Positions 16,235-24,029 of a DNA stretch of 64,000 nucleotides are shown here, piece after piece; within the stretch, counting starts at the first letter, position 1; each line of letters starts with the position of its first letter. The notes under the pieces are model-generated. The model was not told the DNA's origin. It searched no databases and saw nothing but the letters and a program-made list of their open reading frames with translations. Origin of the DNA: Reyranella humidisoli (GTDB lineage Bacteria; Pseudomonadota; Alphaproteobacteria; Reyranellales; Reyranellaceae); NCBI RefSeq assembly GCF_019039055.1, contig NZ_JAHOPB010000001.1:1798001-1862000 (forward strand), read 5' to 3'. Position numbers and translations under genes: made by a program.

Positions 16235-17398
16235 TCACGCCTTCTGCTTGCCGAGCAGGTGGTCGGAGATGATGCGCTGCTGGATCTCCGAGGTACCCTC
16301 GAAGATCTTGGTGAGGCGCGCATCGCGCCAGTAGCGCTCGACGGCGTGCAGAGTCGTGTAGCCTGCGCCGCCGAAGACCTGCAGCGCCTCGGAGGTGACG
16401 CGCTCGGCCATCTCGGAGGCGTGGAACTTCACCATCGCCGCTTCCTTGTCGCAGCGCCGCTTCTGGTCGATCTCGTCGCAGACGAAGTACATGAGCTGGC
16501 GCGACGCCTCGATCTCGGTCGCCATGCGCGCGAGGCGGAAGCGCGTGTTCTGGAATTCGCCGATCGCCTGGCCGAACTGGCGGCGCTCCTGCGCATAGGC
16601 GGTGGCATCTTCCAGCGCGCCGCGCGCGAGGCCGATGGCGCGGGCGGCGGTATGGGCGCGGGCGCGCTCCAGGCCGGCCGAGATGTAATAGAAGGCGCGG
16701 CCTTCCTCGCCGATCAGCGCCGAGCCGGGCAGGCGGCATTCGTCGAAGGCCAGCTCCCAGGTCTTCCATCCGAAATAGCCGATCTTGGGAATGGGCGAGC
16801 CCTTCACGCCCGGCGGCAGGGTGCCCCTCGGCTTCTCGATCAGGAAGGACGAGAGGCCGACATGCTTGCGCTTGGGATCGGGCGCGTCGGAGGTGCGGGC
16901 CACCAGCATGATGTAGTCGGCGCCGTCGGCGAAGGTGCACCAGTACTTGTTGCCGGTGACGACCCAGTCGTCGCCGTCCCGTCGGGCCCGGCAGGAGATG
17001 CTGCCGAGATCGGAGCCGACATTGGGCTCGGACATGGCGGCGGCGCCGAGAAACTCACCGCGAGCCGCGCGGGGGAGGAAGACGGCGCGCTGGGCCTCGG
17101 TCATGCCGCGGCCGGCGCTCAGCCCATTGCCACGGGCGATGATGGAGGCCACGCTCATCCAGCCGCGCGCCAGTTCCTCGGCGATCAGGCAGTATTCGAA
17201 GACGCCGAGGCCCATGCCGCCATATTCTTCGGGGATGACGATGCCGAAATAGCCCATGTCGGCCAGCTTCTGGATGAGCTCCGGCGGGATGTCGCCCTTC
17301 TCCGGATCGAGCTTGTTCGCGACCGGCAGCACTTCCTTCATGACGAAGGCGCGCGCCGTCTCCTGGATCATGCGGCGCTCGTCGGTCATGTAACCCAT
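16235..17398 (-). CDS. Acyl-CoA dehydrogenase
   Basis: A 387-residue FAD enzyme that introduces an alpha-beta double bond in an acyl-CoA. Family segments: YGGMGLGVFEYCLIAEELAR, AMSEPNVGSDLGS (FAD region), VTGNKYWCTFADGAD, the QFGQAIGEFQNTR helix and the C-terminal EGTSEIQQRIISDHLLG, whose Glu is the expected catalytic base. Length is normal for the short/medium-chain type. It is divergent from the Bug-type receptor (53-base gap) and is followed by the DUF3237 gene. Substrate is not evident. Confidence 0.9.
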   Translation of the reverse strand: MGYMTDERRMIQETARAFVMKEVLPVANKLDPEKGDIPPELIQKLADMGYFGIVIPEEYGGMGLGVFEYCLIAEELARGWMSVASIIARGNGLSAGRGMTEAQRAVFLPRAARGEFLGAAAMSEPNVGSDLGSISCRARRDGDDWVVTGNKYWCTFADGADYIMLVARTSDAPDPKRKHVGLSSFLIEKPRGTLPPGVKGSPIPKIGYFGWKTWELAFDECRLPGSALIGEEGRAFYYISAGLERARAHTAARAIGLARGALEDATAYAQERRQFGQAIGEFQNTRFRLARMATEIEASRQLMYFVCDEIDQKRRCDKEAAMVKFHASEMAERVTSEALQVFGGAGYTTLHAVERYWRDARLTKIFEGTSEIQQRIISDHLLGKQKA

Positions 17399-17451
17399 GG
17401 ATTTTCCCCGTTTCTTGCATGAGCATAGTATCGAACTCGAAGGAGATCACA

Positions 17452-18429
17452 GTGCGCAGATTTCTGCTTGGCGCCACGGCGCTTTTTCTCTGTGCGGCAT
17501 CCGCCGTTTTTCCCGCAGCAGCTCAGGACTGGCCGACACGGCCCATCACCATCGTCATGGGGTTCCCGCCGGGCTCCGGCACCGACGTGGTCGCGCGAGT
17601 CCTGCAACCGCTGCTCGACAAGGCGCTCGGCCAGCGCATCGTGATCGACTACAAGGCCGGCGCCGGCGGGAACGTAGCGTCCGAATTCGTCGCGAACGCC
17701 AGGCCCGATGGCTACACCTTCCTGCTGGGCACGGCCGGAACGCATGGCATCAATGCCGCGCTCTACAGCAAGCTCCCGTTCGATCCCGAGAAGGACTTCA
17801 CGCCGATCTCGACGCTGGTCGACGTTTCTAACGTGCTGGCGATCAATCCCAAGGCGATCGACGCCAAGGACGTGAAGGACTTCATCGCCAAGGTAAAGGC
17901 GGCACCCGGCAAGTACAATTACGCCTCGACCGGCAACGGCGCCGGCACGCATCTGGCCTTCGCCGAGTTCAATGCCAAGGCCGGACTCGACATGGTGCAC
18001 GTGCCCTACAAGGGTTCGCCCGACGCCATCCAGTCGGTGCTGAACGGCGACACCTGCTGCATCTTCGCCCAGGTCCAGATCGCCATGCCGCAGGCGGCGG
18101 CCGGCAAGATGAGATTGCTGGGCGTCTCGACCAAGCAGCGCGTGCCGGCCATTCCCGACGTGCCGACGATCGACGAGGCGGGCCTGCCGGGCTTCGACAG
18201 CTATACCTGGTTTGGCCTTTTCGCGCCGAAGGGCCTCGATCCGGCGATTGCACTCAAGATGAACCTCGCCATCAAGACGGCGCTGGCCGATGCCGGCGTC
18301 CAGAAGAAGCTGGTCGAGCTCGGAAACACGCCGCGCTATGAAACGATCGAGCAGTTCCAGGCGACCGTGAAGCGCGACCGCGCGAAGTGGGCCGACGTCG
18401 TGAAGACGGTCGGCGCCAAGATCGAGTGA
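17452..18429 (+). CDS. Bug-family tripartite tricarboxylate transporter (TTT) substrate-binding protein
   Basis: A 325-residue periplasmic binding protein with a signal peptide (residues 1-23, ending AAAQDW). Bug signatures are WPTRPITIVMGFPPGSGTDV, the DYKAGAGGNVASE strand, YTFLLGTAGTHGINAALY and VHVPYKGSPDAIQSVLNG. Such receptors bind carboxylates. The GTG at 17452 is chosen because AAGGAG (17440-17445) lies at the correct distance; an upstream ATG at 17419 has no such site. No TctA or TctB membrane genes lie beside it, so it is an orphan receptor. Confidence 0.88.
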   Translation: MRRFLLGATALFLCAASAVFPAAAQDWPTRPITIVMGFPPGSGTDVVARVLQPLLDKALGQRIVIDYKAGAGGNVASEFVANARPDGYTFLLGTAGTHGINAALYSKLPFDPEKDFTPISTLVDVSNVLAINPKAIDAKDVKDFIAKVKAAPGKYNYASTGNGAGTHLAFAEFNAKAGLDMVHVPYKGSPDAIQSVLNGDTCCIFAQVQIAMPQAAAGKMRLLGVSTKQRVPAIPDVPTIDEAGLPGFDSYTWFGLFAPKGLDPAIALKMNLAIKTALADAGVQKKLVELGNTPRYETIEQFQATVKRDRAKWADVVKTVGAKIE

Positions 18430-18454
18430 GCCGGACAGGAAGAGGGGACGTTCC

Positions 18455-19480
18455 ATGAAGAAGATGTTCGCCGCGATGGCGCTCGGTGCGGCGCTTGCCC
18501 TGCCGGCGGTACCGGCGATGGCCGGCAAGGACCTCGATGCGGTGAAGGCACGCGGCCAGCTCGTCTGCGGCGTGGCGGTGGGCGGCATCGCGGGCTTCAT
18601 GGTGGTCGACAACCAGGGCAGGTGGACCGGCATGAACGTCGACATCTGCCGTGGAGTCTCCGCCGCGCTGTTCGGCGATTCCGAGAAGGTGAAGTACGTG
18701 CCACTGTCCGGCCAGCAGCGCTTCACCGCGCTGCAGGCGGGCGAGGTCGACCTCCTGTCGAACAACTCGACTTGGACACTGACGCGCGACACCGCGCTCG
18801 GCCTCGATTTCGTCGGCATCACCTATTACGACGGCCAGGGATTCATGGTGCCGAAGAAGCTCGGCGTGAAGAGCGCCAGGGAGCTGAACGGTGCCTCGAT
18901 CTGCGTGCTCACGGGCAGCACGTCCGAACTCAACATCGCCGACTATTTCCGCGCCAACAAAATGAGCTTCAAGCCGGTCCTGTTCGAGGACCCGGACCAG
19001 AGCCGCAGCGCCTTCTTCAATGGCCGGTGCGACGCCTATTCAGGCGACCAGGCCCGCCTCTACGCGACGCGCATTGCCAATGCGCCCAATCCCGACGACT
19101 ACATCGTCCTGCCGGAAGTCATTTCGAAGGAGCCGCTGGGACCGGTCGTGCGTCACGGCGACAACCAGTTCGCCGACATCGTGCGCTGGACCCAGTATGC
19201 GATGCTGGAAGCGGAGGAGTACGGCATCACCTCGAAGAACGTCGACGAGATGCTGAAGAGCGACAATCCTGCGATCAAGCGCATCCTCGGAGTCACGCCG
19301 GGCATGGGCAAGGCCCTCGGGGTCGACGAGAAGTGGGTCTACAACATCATCAAGCAGGTCGGTAACTACGGCGAGAGCTTCGAGCGCAACGTCGGCTCGG
19401 GCTCGCTGCTCAAGATCCCGCGCGGCCAGAACGCGCTGTGGACCCAGGGCGGCCTGCAGTACGCCCCGCCGATTCGCTGA
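18455..19480 (+). CDS. Amino-acid ABC transporter substrate-binding protein (AapJ/BztA type)
   Basis: A 341-residue periplasmic protein with a signal peptide (residues 1-23, ending AMAGKD). Segments typical of general L-amino-acid binding proteins: KARGQLVCGVAVGGIAGF, the MNVDICRGVSAALFGD strand, QRFTALQAGEVDLLSNNSTW and SVDLL-like discrimination of acidic side chains. The C-terminal half ends QNALWTQGGLQYAPPIR. No permease or ATPase genes follow, so it must work with a transporter elsewhere. A ribosome site (AGAGGGG) precedes the ATG. Confidence 0.9.
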   Translation: MKKMFAAMALGAALALPAVPAMAGKDLDAVKARGQLVCGVAVGGIAGFMVVDNQGRWTGMNVDICRGVSAALFGDSEKVKYVPLSGQQRFTALQAGEVDLLSNNSTWTLTRDTALGLDFVGITYYDGQGFMVPKKLGVKSARELNGASICVLTGSTSELNIADYFRANKMSFKPVLFEDPDQSRSAFFNGRCDAYSGDQARLYATRIANAPNPDDYIVLPEVISKEPLGPVVRHGDNQFADIVRWTQYAMLEAEEYGITSKNVDEMLKSDNPAIKRILGVTPGMGKALGVDEKWVYNIIKQVGNYGESFERNVGSGSLLKIPRGQNALWTQGGLQYAPPIR

Positions 19481-19507
19481 ACGCTTCCGTCCAGGGCAAC
19501 ACCACCG

Positions 19508-19622
19508 CCTCATCCTGAGGAGCGCGCCGCAGGCGCGCGTCTCGAAGGATGGGCAACAGGCGCGGTGCGCGTTCCCACCCTTCGAGACGCTCACTGCGTT
19601 CGCTCCTCAGGGTGAGGTCGTT
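19508..19622. repeat. Palindromic intergenic repeat, copy 2
   Basis: Same element as at 15594: arms CCTCATCCTGAGGAG and CTCCTCAGGGTGAGG outside, TCTCGAAGGATGGG and CCCACCCTTCGAGA inside. It lies between a + strand binding-protein gene and a - strand GyrI-like gene. Its right end supplies the last codons of the GyrI-like protein. Confidence 0.85.
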
Positions 19623-20250
19623 CGGAAAGCAGCGAAGGACCTCTACATCTCACCGGCTGGCGCAGGATCGTCTTGAGCTTGGAAGCGGCCGTCTTGCGGG
19701 GATCGCTGAGATAGATCTCGTGATGAGGCCCGGCGAAAGTCAGGCCCTGGGCCGGCATGATCTCGTCGTGCAGACGGGCGAGGGTGGGGCCTTCGTCATC
19801 GTAGCTGCCGACGTGGAGTGTCTGTAGCGCGCGGCCTTCGGTAAGCGTCTCGAACCGCAGGCTCGACGGTGTGTCGCCGAGTTTCCTGCCGGCTTTCTCG
19901 ACGGCAGCGTCGAAGAACGAAAGCTCGATGAAGTCGGGCACCATGATCATCATGGTCCAGCGCCAGCGTTCCTTGCGCCTGGCCACGAAGTCCGCCGGAT
20001 CGTCGGCCCACCACAGGCCTTCCAGCGGCGGCACGACGTAATCCTTCCCGATCGCCTTTGCGGCGAACTTCATCGCGTAGCTCACCGGATAGAGCCACTC
20101 GATCGCCTGCCGGTAGGCGGGAGCTCTGTTGGGATCGCCTTCGCCATCGATCTTCACGAAGTCGAGCGTCGGCACGTCGATCTCGACGAATCGGCCGGCG
20201 GGTGCGGCGTAGAGCGCTGCCAGCGTCTTCCTGAAGTCGATCTTGGTCAC
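19591..20250 (-). CDS. GyrI-like small-molecule-binding domain protein
   Basis: A 219-residue stand-alone GyrI-like (SOUL/GyrI fold) protein without a helix-turn-helix. Typical segments: VEIDVPTLDFVKIDGEGDPN, then YPVSYAMKFAAKA, PLEGLWWADD and LHDEIMPAQGLTFAGPHHEIYLSDP (last given as its position, near residues 158-182). Such proteins bind or hydrolyse small hydrophobic compounds. About the last 14 residues (SLLSERPHPEERTQ) are encoded by repeat copy 2 and are probably not part of the original fold, suggesting that the repeat replaced the native 3' end. Confidence 0.82.
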   Translation of the reverse strand: MTKIDFRKTLAALYAAPAGRFVEIDVPTLDFVKIDGEGDPNRAPAYRQAIEWLYPVSYAMKFAAKAIGKDYVVPPLEGLWWADDPADFVARRKERWRWTMMIMVPDFIELSFFDAAVEKAGRKLGDTPSSLRFETLTEGRALQTLHVGSYDDEGPTLARLHDEIMPAQGLTFAGPHHEIYLSDPRKTAASKLKTILRQPVRCRGPSLLSERPHPEERTQ

Positions 20251-20257
20251 CGGACGA

Positions 20258-21853
20258 TCAGGCGGCGGCGTCTTCGCGGATCATCGCCGCGCCCTTCTCG
20301 CCGATCATGATGGTGGGGGCGTTGGTGTTGCCGGTCGTCAGCGTCGGCATCACCGAGGCGTCGATGACACGAAGGCCTTGAAGGCCGCGAACGCGCAGGC
20401 GCGAATCGACGACGGCGCGCGGATCCTCGCCCATCCTGCAGGTGCCGACCGGATGGTAGAGCGTGTTGCCGGCGCGCCGGGCGTAGGCCAGCAGGTCGGC
20501 ATCGGTCTTCACATCTGGGCCGGGCTGGATCTCGCCTGTGCTGTGCTGGGTCAGGGCGGGGGCCTCGAAGATGCGGCGCGCATGACGGAAGCCGCCCAGC
20601 AGGGCCAGTTCGTCGGTGTGGGTGGTGAGGTAGTTCGGCTTGATGTGCGGCCGGGCGAAGGGATCGGCCGAGGCCGCCATGATGGTACCGCGGCTGTCGG
20701 GTTTCACGACGCAGACCACGCAGCTCATGCCGGGCTTTTCGTCGAGCTGTCCGAACTTCAACGGATGCGAGCTACCGGGCGTGAACAGGAGCTGCAGGTC
20801 GGGCGAGGCCAGCCCCTCGCGGCTGTCGCAGAAGACCTGTGCCGTGGTCACGCCAAAGGTGAGCGCGCCGCGGCCGGTGAAGGCGAAACGCAGGACTTCC
20901 GGCAGCACGCGCGGGAAGCGCGAAACCTCGTTGACCGTCTCCGCGCCCTTCACGCGATGCACGACGCGCACGACATAGTGGTCGATCAGATTGGCGCCCA
21001 CCCCGGCCAGGTCGTGGACGACCGGGATGCCGAGCGACTGCAGGTGCTCAGCCGGCCCGATGCCGGAGATCTGCAGGATGTGCGGCGAGTTGACGGCGCC
21101 GCCCGAGACGATGACCTCGCGGTTGGCGCGTACCTCGGTGAGGGTGCCGCCGCGCTGGAAGGTGACGCCGACGCAGCGCTTGCCCTCGAACATCAGCTTG
21201 CCGCCCTGGGCATTGGTCTCGACCCGCAGATTGGGACGGCCGCGCGCCTCGCGAAGATAGGTCTGCGCCGTCGAGCCGCGCCAGCGGCCACGCCGGGTCA
21301 TCTGCGAATAGCCGACGCCGTGGCGTGTCTTGCCGTTGAGGTCGGGATTGAACGGGAAGCCCGCCTGCTGCGCGCCTTCGACGAAGCGATGGGTGAGCGG
21401 CAGGATGGTGCGATAGTCCTCGACCTTGAGGGGGCCGTCCTGGCCGCGCACCTCCTTGTCACCGCCCTGCACGTACTGCTCGGACTTCATGAAGAAAGGC
21501 AGCACGTCGTCGTAGCTCCAGCCGCGACAGCCCATCTGCGCCCAGTTGTCGAAGTCGGCGGGCGCGCCGCGCACGTAGAGCATGCCGTTGATCGAACTGG
21601 AGCCGCCCAGCGTCCGGCCGCGCGGCCATTCGATGCGGCGATCGCCCGAGCCCTTCTCCGGTTCGGTCGTGAAGTTCCAGTTCACCAGCGGATTGCGGAT
21701 CAACGAGCGGATGCCGGCCGGGATATGGATCATCGGGTGCCAGTCGCTGGGGCCGGCCTCCAGCAGGATCACCGAGGCGCCGGTCTCGCTGAGGCGCGCC
21801 GCAACCGTGCAGCCGGCCGATCCCGCGCCGACGACGACATAATCCGCCTGCAT
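20258..21853 (-). CDS. GMC family FAD-dependent oxidoreductase (choline dehydrogenase-like)
   Basis: A 531-residue flavoenzyme oxidising an alcohol. The N-terminal FAD motif is VVVGAGSAGCTVAARL, followed by the GMC signature 1 [21 protein letters not shown] (near residues 79-99), signature 2 GGAVNSPHILQISGIGP, and the C-terminal HPVGTCRMG and [14 protein letters not shown] with the active-site His. The start at 21853 has a GGGGAGAGA ribosome site; longer versions are not supported. It lies 13 bases past the stop of a flavin monooxygenase gene and 7 before the GyrI-like gene, so these may be one transcript. Confidence 0.9.
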   Translation of the reverse strand: MQADYVVVGAGSAGCTVAARLSETGASVILLEAGPSDWHPMIHIPAGIRSLIRNPLVNWNFTTEPEKGSGDRRIEWPRGRTLGGSSSINGMLYVRGAPADFDNWAQMGCRGWSYDDVLPFFMKSEQYVQGGDKEVRGQDGPLKVEDYRTILPLTHRFVEGAQQAGFPFNPDLNGKTRHGVGYSQMTRRGRWRGSTAQTYLREARGRPNLRVETNAQGGKLMFEGKRCVGVTFQRGGTLTEVRANREVIVSGGAVNSPHILQISGIGPAEHLQSLGIPVVHDLAGVGANLIDHYVVRVVHRVKGAETVNEVSRFPRVLPEVLRFAFTGRGALTFGVTTAQVFCDSREGLASPDLQLLFTPGSSHPLKFGQLDEKPGMSCVVCVVKPDSRGTIMAASADPFARPHIKPNYLTTHTDELALLGGFRHARRIFEAPALTQHSTGEIQPGPDVKTDADLLAYARRAGNTLYHPVGTCRMGEDPRAVVDSRLRVRGLQGLRVIDASVMPTLTTGNTNAPTIMIGEKGAAMIREDAAA

Positions 21854-21866
21854 GTCTCTCTCCCCT

Positions 21867-23336
21867 TCAGAGCGTGCCCGACCGCTTGTCGCGAGGCACG
21901 AAATAGTCCGTCGGCGCCAGCTCCGGGTCTTCCTGCGCGAACATGTTCTGCACGTGCCGCTCGACGTCCGCGCGGAACAGCGCATGCGAGATCGCCTGGA
22001 CGAGACGCGTCGAGCCGACGAACAGGCCGGGAATGTCGCCGGCCAGCGCCCCGTGGCTCAGGATGCTGCCCCAGTTGAAGAGATGGATGTCGCCCATGTG
22101 TGGCGTGCCGCCCGGCACCTTCTCGACCAGCTCGAAGCCCGGGCCAAGATAGGGATAGCGCGCGGCCTCGGCGTTGGCCTGCGCGTCCTCGGGTGAGCGC
22201 CGGTCGCCCCACAGGGTGGCGTTGGCGGCGAACGAAGCGATTTCGGGCCGCCGCGCCAGGTCGATGTCGAAGCCGGTGCCAATCAGGACGGCGTCGAAGC
22301 GTTCGGTCGCCTTGGCCGTCTTCACCGTCACGCCGTCCTGGTCGACGCTCATGTCGAGCCACGGCTCGGCGAAGCGGAAGGCGAAGCCCGGCAGCTTCTG
22401 TGCGCGCAGGACCGATTCGTGTGGCGGCGGCGAGCCGGCGGCCAGCATGTAGGTGTAGATCTTCCAGCGCCAGTCGTCGTCCAGCATGCCCTGGCCGCGC
22501 TGGAAGCCCGGGAAAGACGCGCCCTTCGACTTGTTCACCTGCGGCAGGTGCGGCCGCCGCGCGTAGCAGATTGCCTCGCGTGCGCCGGCCTCCAGCGCCG
22601 TGCAGGCATTGTCGATCGCGGTGGCGAGCACGCCCAGGATGCCGAGGCGCTTGCCCTCGAGTTGCGTGAAGTCGATCTCTTCCAGCGTGTGATAGACGCG
22701 GCCCGCGCGGGAAGGGTGCTCCGGATCGAACGAAGGGAGCGACGGCCAGCGGAAGCCACCCGATCCGTCGCGGCCGTTGGCGAGCACGAGTTTGCGCGTC
22801 AGCACCGTCTCACCGGTCGACAGGCTCGCCCGAAGGAAATCGCCCGCCGCCTCGACCTTGAGCAGCGACACGCCGTTCTCGACTTTCAGGTCGACGACCT
22901 TGCGCACCCACAGCAGGTACGAAAGCCAATCGAGGCGCGGGATCTTGTAGAGCTTCTCCCAGCCTTCGGCGCCGTGCTGCGCCTCGTACCAGGCGCGGAA
23001 GGTGAGGGAGGGCACGCCGAGATCGGGGCCGGTGAGATGCTTGGGCGAGCGCAGGATCGGCATGCGCGCCGTGGTGTTCCACGGCCCTTCGTGGCCATGG
23101 GTGTTGCGCTCGATCACACGGATGTTGCGGATGCCCTCACGGGTCAGACCCCAGCCGACCGTCTGGCCGCACATGCCGGCGCCGACGACGAGCACGTCGA
23201 GGACAGGCCTGCCGTCGGGTCCGATCTTCTCGGGCACCCAGTTGGCTGGCGGATAGTTCAACCGCGCCAGGTCGTGACGCGCGATCTTCTCGAGCGCGTC
23301 CAAACCCGCCGAATGCCGCTCGACAACACCGTCCAT
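21867..23336 (-). CDS. Flavin-containing monooxygenase-like NAD(P)/FAD oxidoreductase
   Basis: About 489 residues. An FAD-binding motif VLVVGAGMCGQTVGWGL lies near residue 50, an NAD(P)-site motif GILGVLATAIDNACTALEAG in the middle, and VLIGTGFDIDLARRPE resembles the late ATG/GTG motif of flavin monooxygenases. It probably hydroxylates or sulfoxidises a small molecule, but the substrate is unknown. I prefer the ATG at 23336, which has GGAGGG upstream. The frame also offers an ATG at 23384, but that start overlaps base for base the divergent gene start at 23383. Confidence 0.78.
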   Translation of the reverse strand: MDGVVERHSAGLDALEKIARHDLARLNYPPANWVPEKIGPDGRPVLDVLVVGAGMCGQTVGWGLTREGIRNIRVIERNTHGHEGPWNTTARMPILRSPKHLTGPDLGVPSLTFRAWYEAQHGAEGWEKLYKIPRLDWLSYLLWVRKVVDLKVENGVSLLKVEAAGDFLRASLSTGETVLTRKLVLANGRDGSGGFRWPSLPSFDPEHPSRAGRVYHTLEEIDFTQLEGKRLGILGVLATAIDNACTALEAGAREAICYARRPHLPQVNKSKGASFPGFQRGQGMLDDDWRWKIYTYMLAAGSPPPHESVLRAQKLPGFAFRFAEPWLDMSVDQDGVTVKTAKATERFDAVLIGTGFDIDLARRPEIASFAANATLWGDRRSPEDAQANAEAARYPYLGPGFELVEKVPGGTPHMGDIHLFNWGSILSHGALAGDIPGLFVGSTRLVQAISHALFRADVERHVQNMFAQEDPELAPTDYFVPRDKRSGTL

Positions 23337-23382
23337 GCCGTGCTTCTGACCCTCCACGGATTTCCTTAGCAGGGCCGACCGC

Positions 23383-24015
23383 ATGATTGAACTGCCGTGC
23401 TTCTACAGCCTGTCCTCCCCCTGGGCCTATTTCATGGGCCCGCAGCTTGAGGACATCGTGCGGCGCCACAAGGTGCGGCTGGTCCTGAAGCCGTTCGACT
23501 TCCAGGAGATCGTTCCGCGGACCGGTGGCGTACCGCTCCGGACGCGGCCGCCGGCCCGCCGCTCGTATCACGAAGAGGAACTGGATCGCTGGCGGCGCTA
23601 CCTGCAGATGCCGCTGGCGCTGAAGCCTCGCTACTATCCGGAGAAGGTCGCCGATCCAGACTGGAACAAGCGGCCCGGGTGGATGGTGATCGCGGCGCAG
23701 TTGCGCGGTCTCGATGCCTTCCGGCTGAGCCATGCGCTGCTGCGCGCCCTGTGGGCCGAGGAGCGCGACACGGCATCTGCCGAGGTGCGGATCGCGATCG
23801 CGGAGGAGAACGGGATGGACGGCCGCGCGCTGAACCAGGCCGAGATGAGCGACGAGGTGCAGGCGGCTTACCGGACCTTCACGCGCGAGGCCGAGTCGCT
23901 GCAGGTCTTCGGGGCGCCGACGTTCATCGTCGATGGCGTGCGCTTCTGGGGCCAGGACCGGCTGGGATTTGTCGACCGGGCGCTGGACGCGCTGCGGGCG
24001 AAGCAGGGACATTGA
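23383..24015 (+). CDS. 2-hydroxychromene-2-carboxylate isomerase family, DsbA-fold protein
   Basis: A 210-residue protein of the DsbA/HCCA isomerase group. FYSLSSPWAYFMGPQLEDI at the N-terminus has the Ser-Pro-Trp-Ala pattern in place of the DsbA cysteines, and ESLQVFGAPTFIVDGVRFWGQDR (near residues 169-191) is the usual cis-Pro region. Family members use glutathione in naphthalene and other aromatic breakdown. It is followed 14 bases later by a ThDP-dependent enzyme and is divergent from the flavin monooxygenase, which fits a small aromatic or ring-cleavage pathway, an inference. Confidence 0.82.
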   Translation: MIELPCFYSLSSPWAYFMGPQLEDIVRRHKVRLVLKPFDFQEIVPRTGGVPLRTRPPARRSYHEEELDRWRRYLQMPLALKPRYYPEKVADPDWNKRPGWMVIAAQLRGLDAFRLSHALLRALWAEERDTASAEVRIAIAEENGMDGRALNQAEMSDEVQAAYRTFTREAESLQVFGAPTFIVDGVRFWGQDRLGFVDRALDALRAKQGH

Positions 24016-24029
24016 AAGGGAGAGATAAA

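Noticed and set aside
20243..22078. Long + strand open frame antisense to the GMC gene, and similar frames at 47850-49799 (+), 55652-58342 (-), 58764-60998 (-) and 32580-34457 (-)
   Set aside because: They lie opposite genes with clear motifs, have skewed composition rich in Arg, Ala, Asp and His, and show no domain; they arise from high third-position GC.
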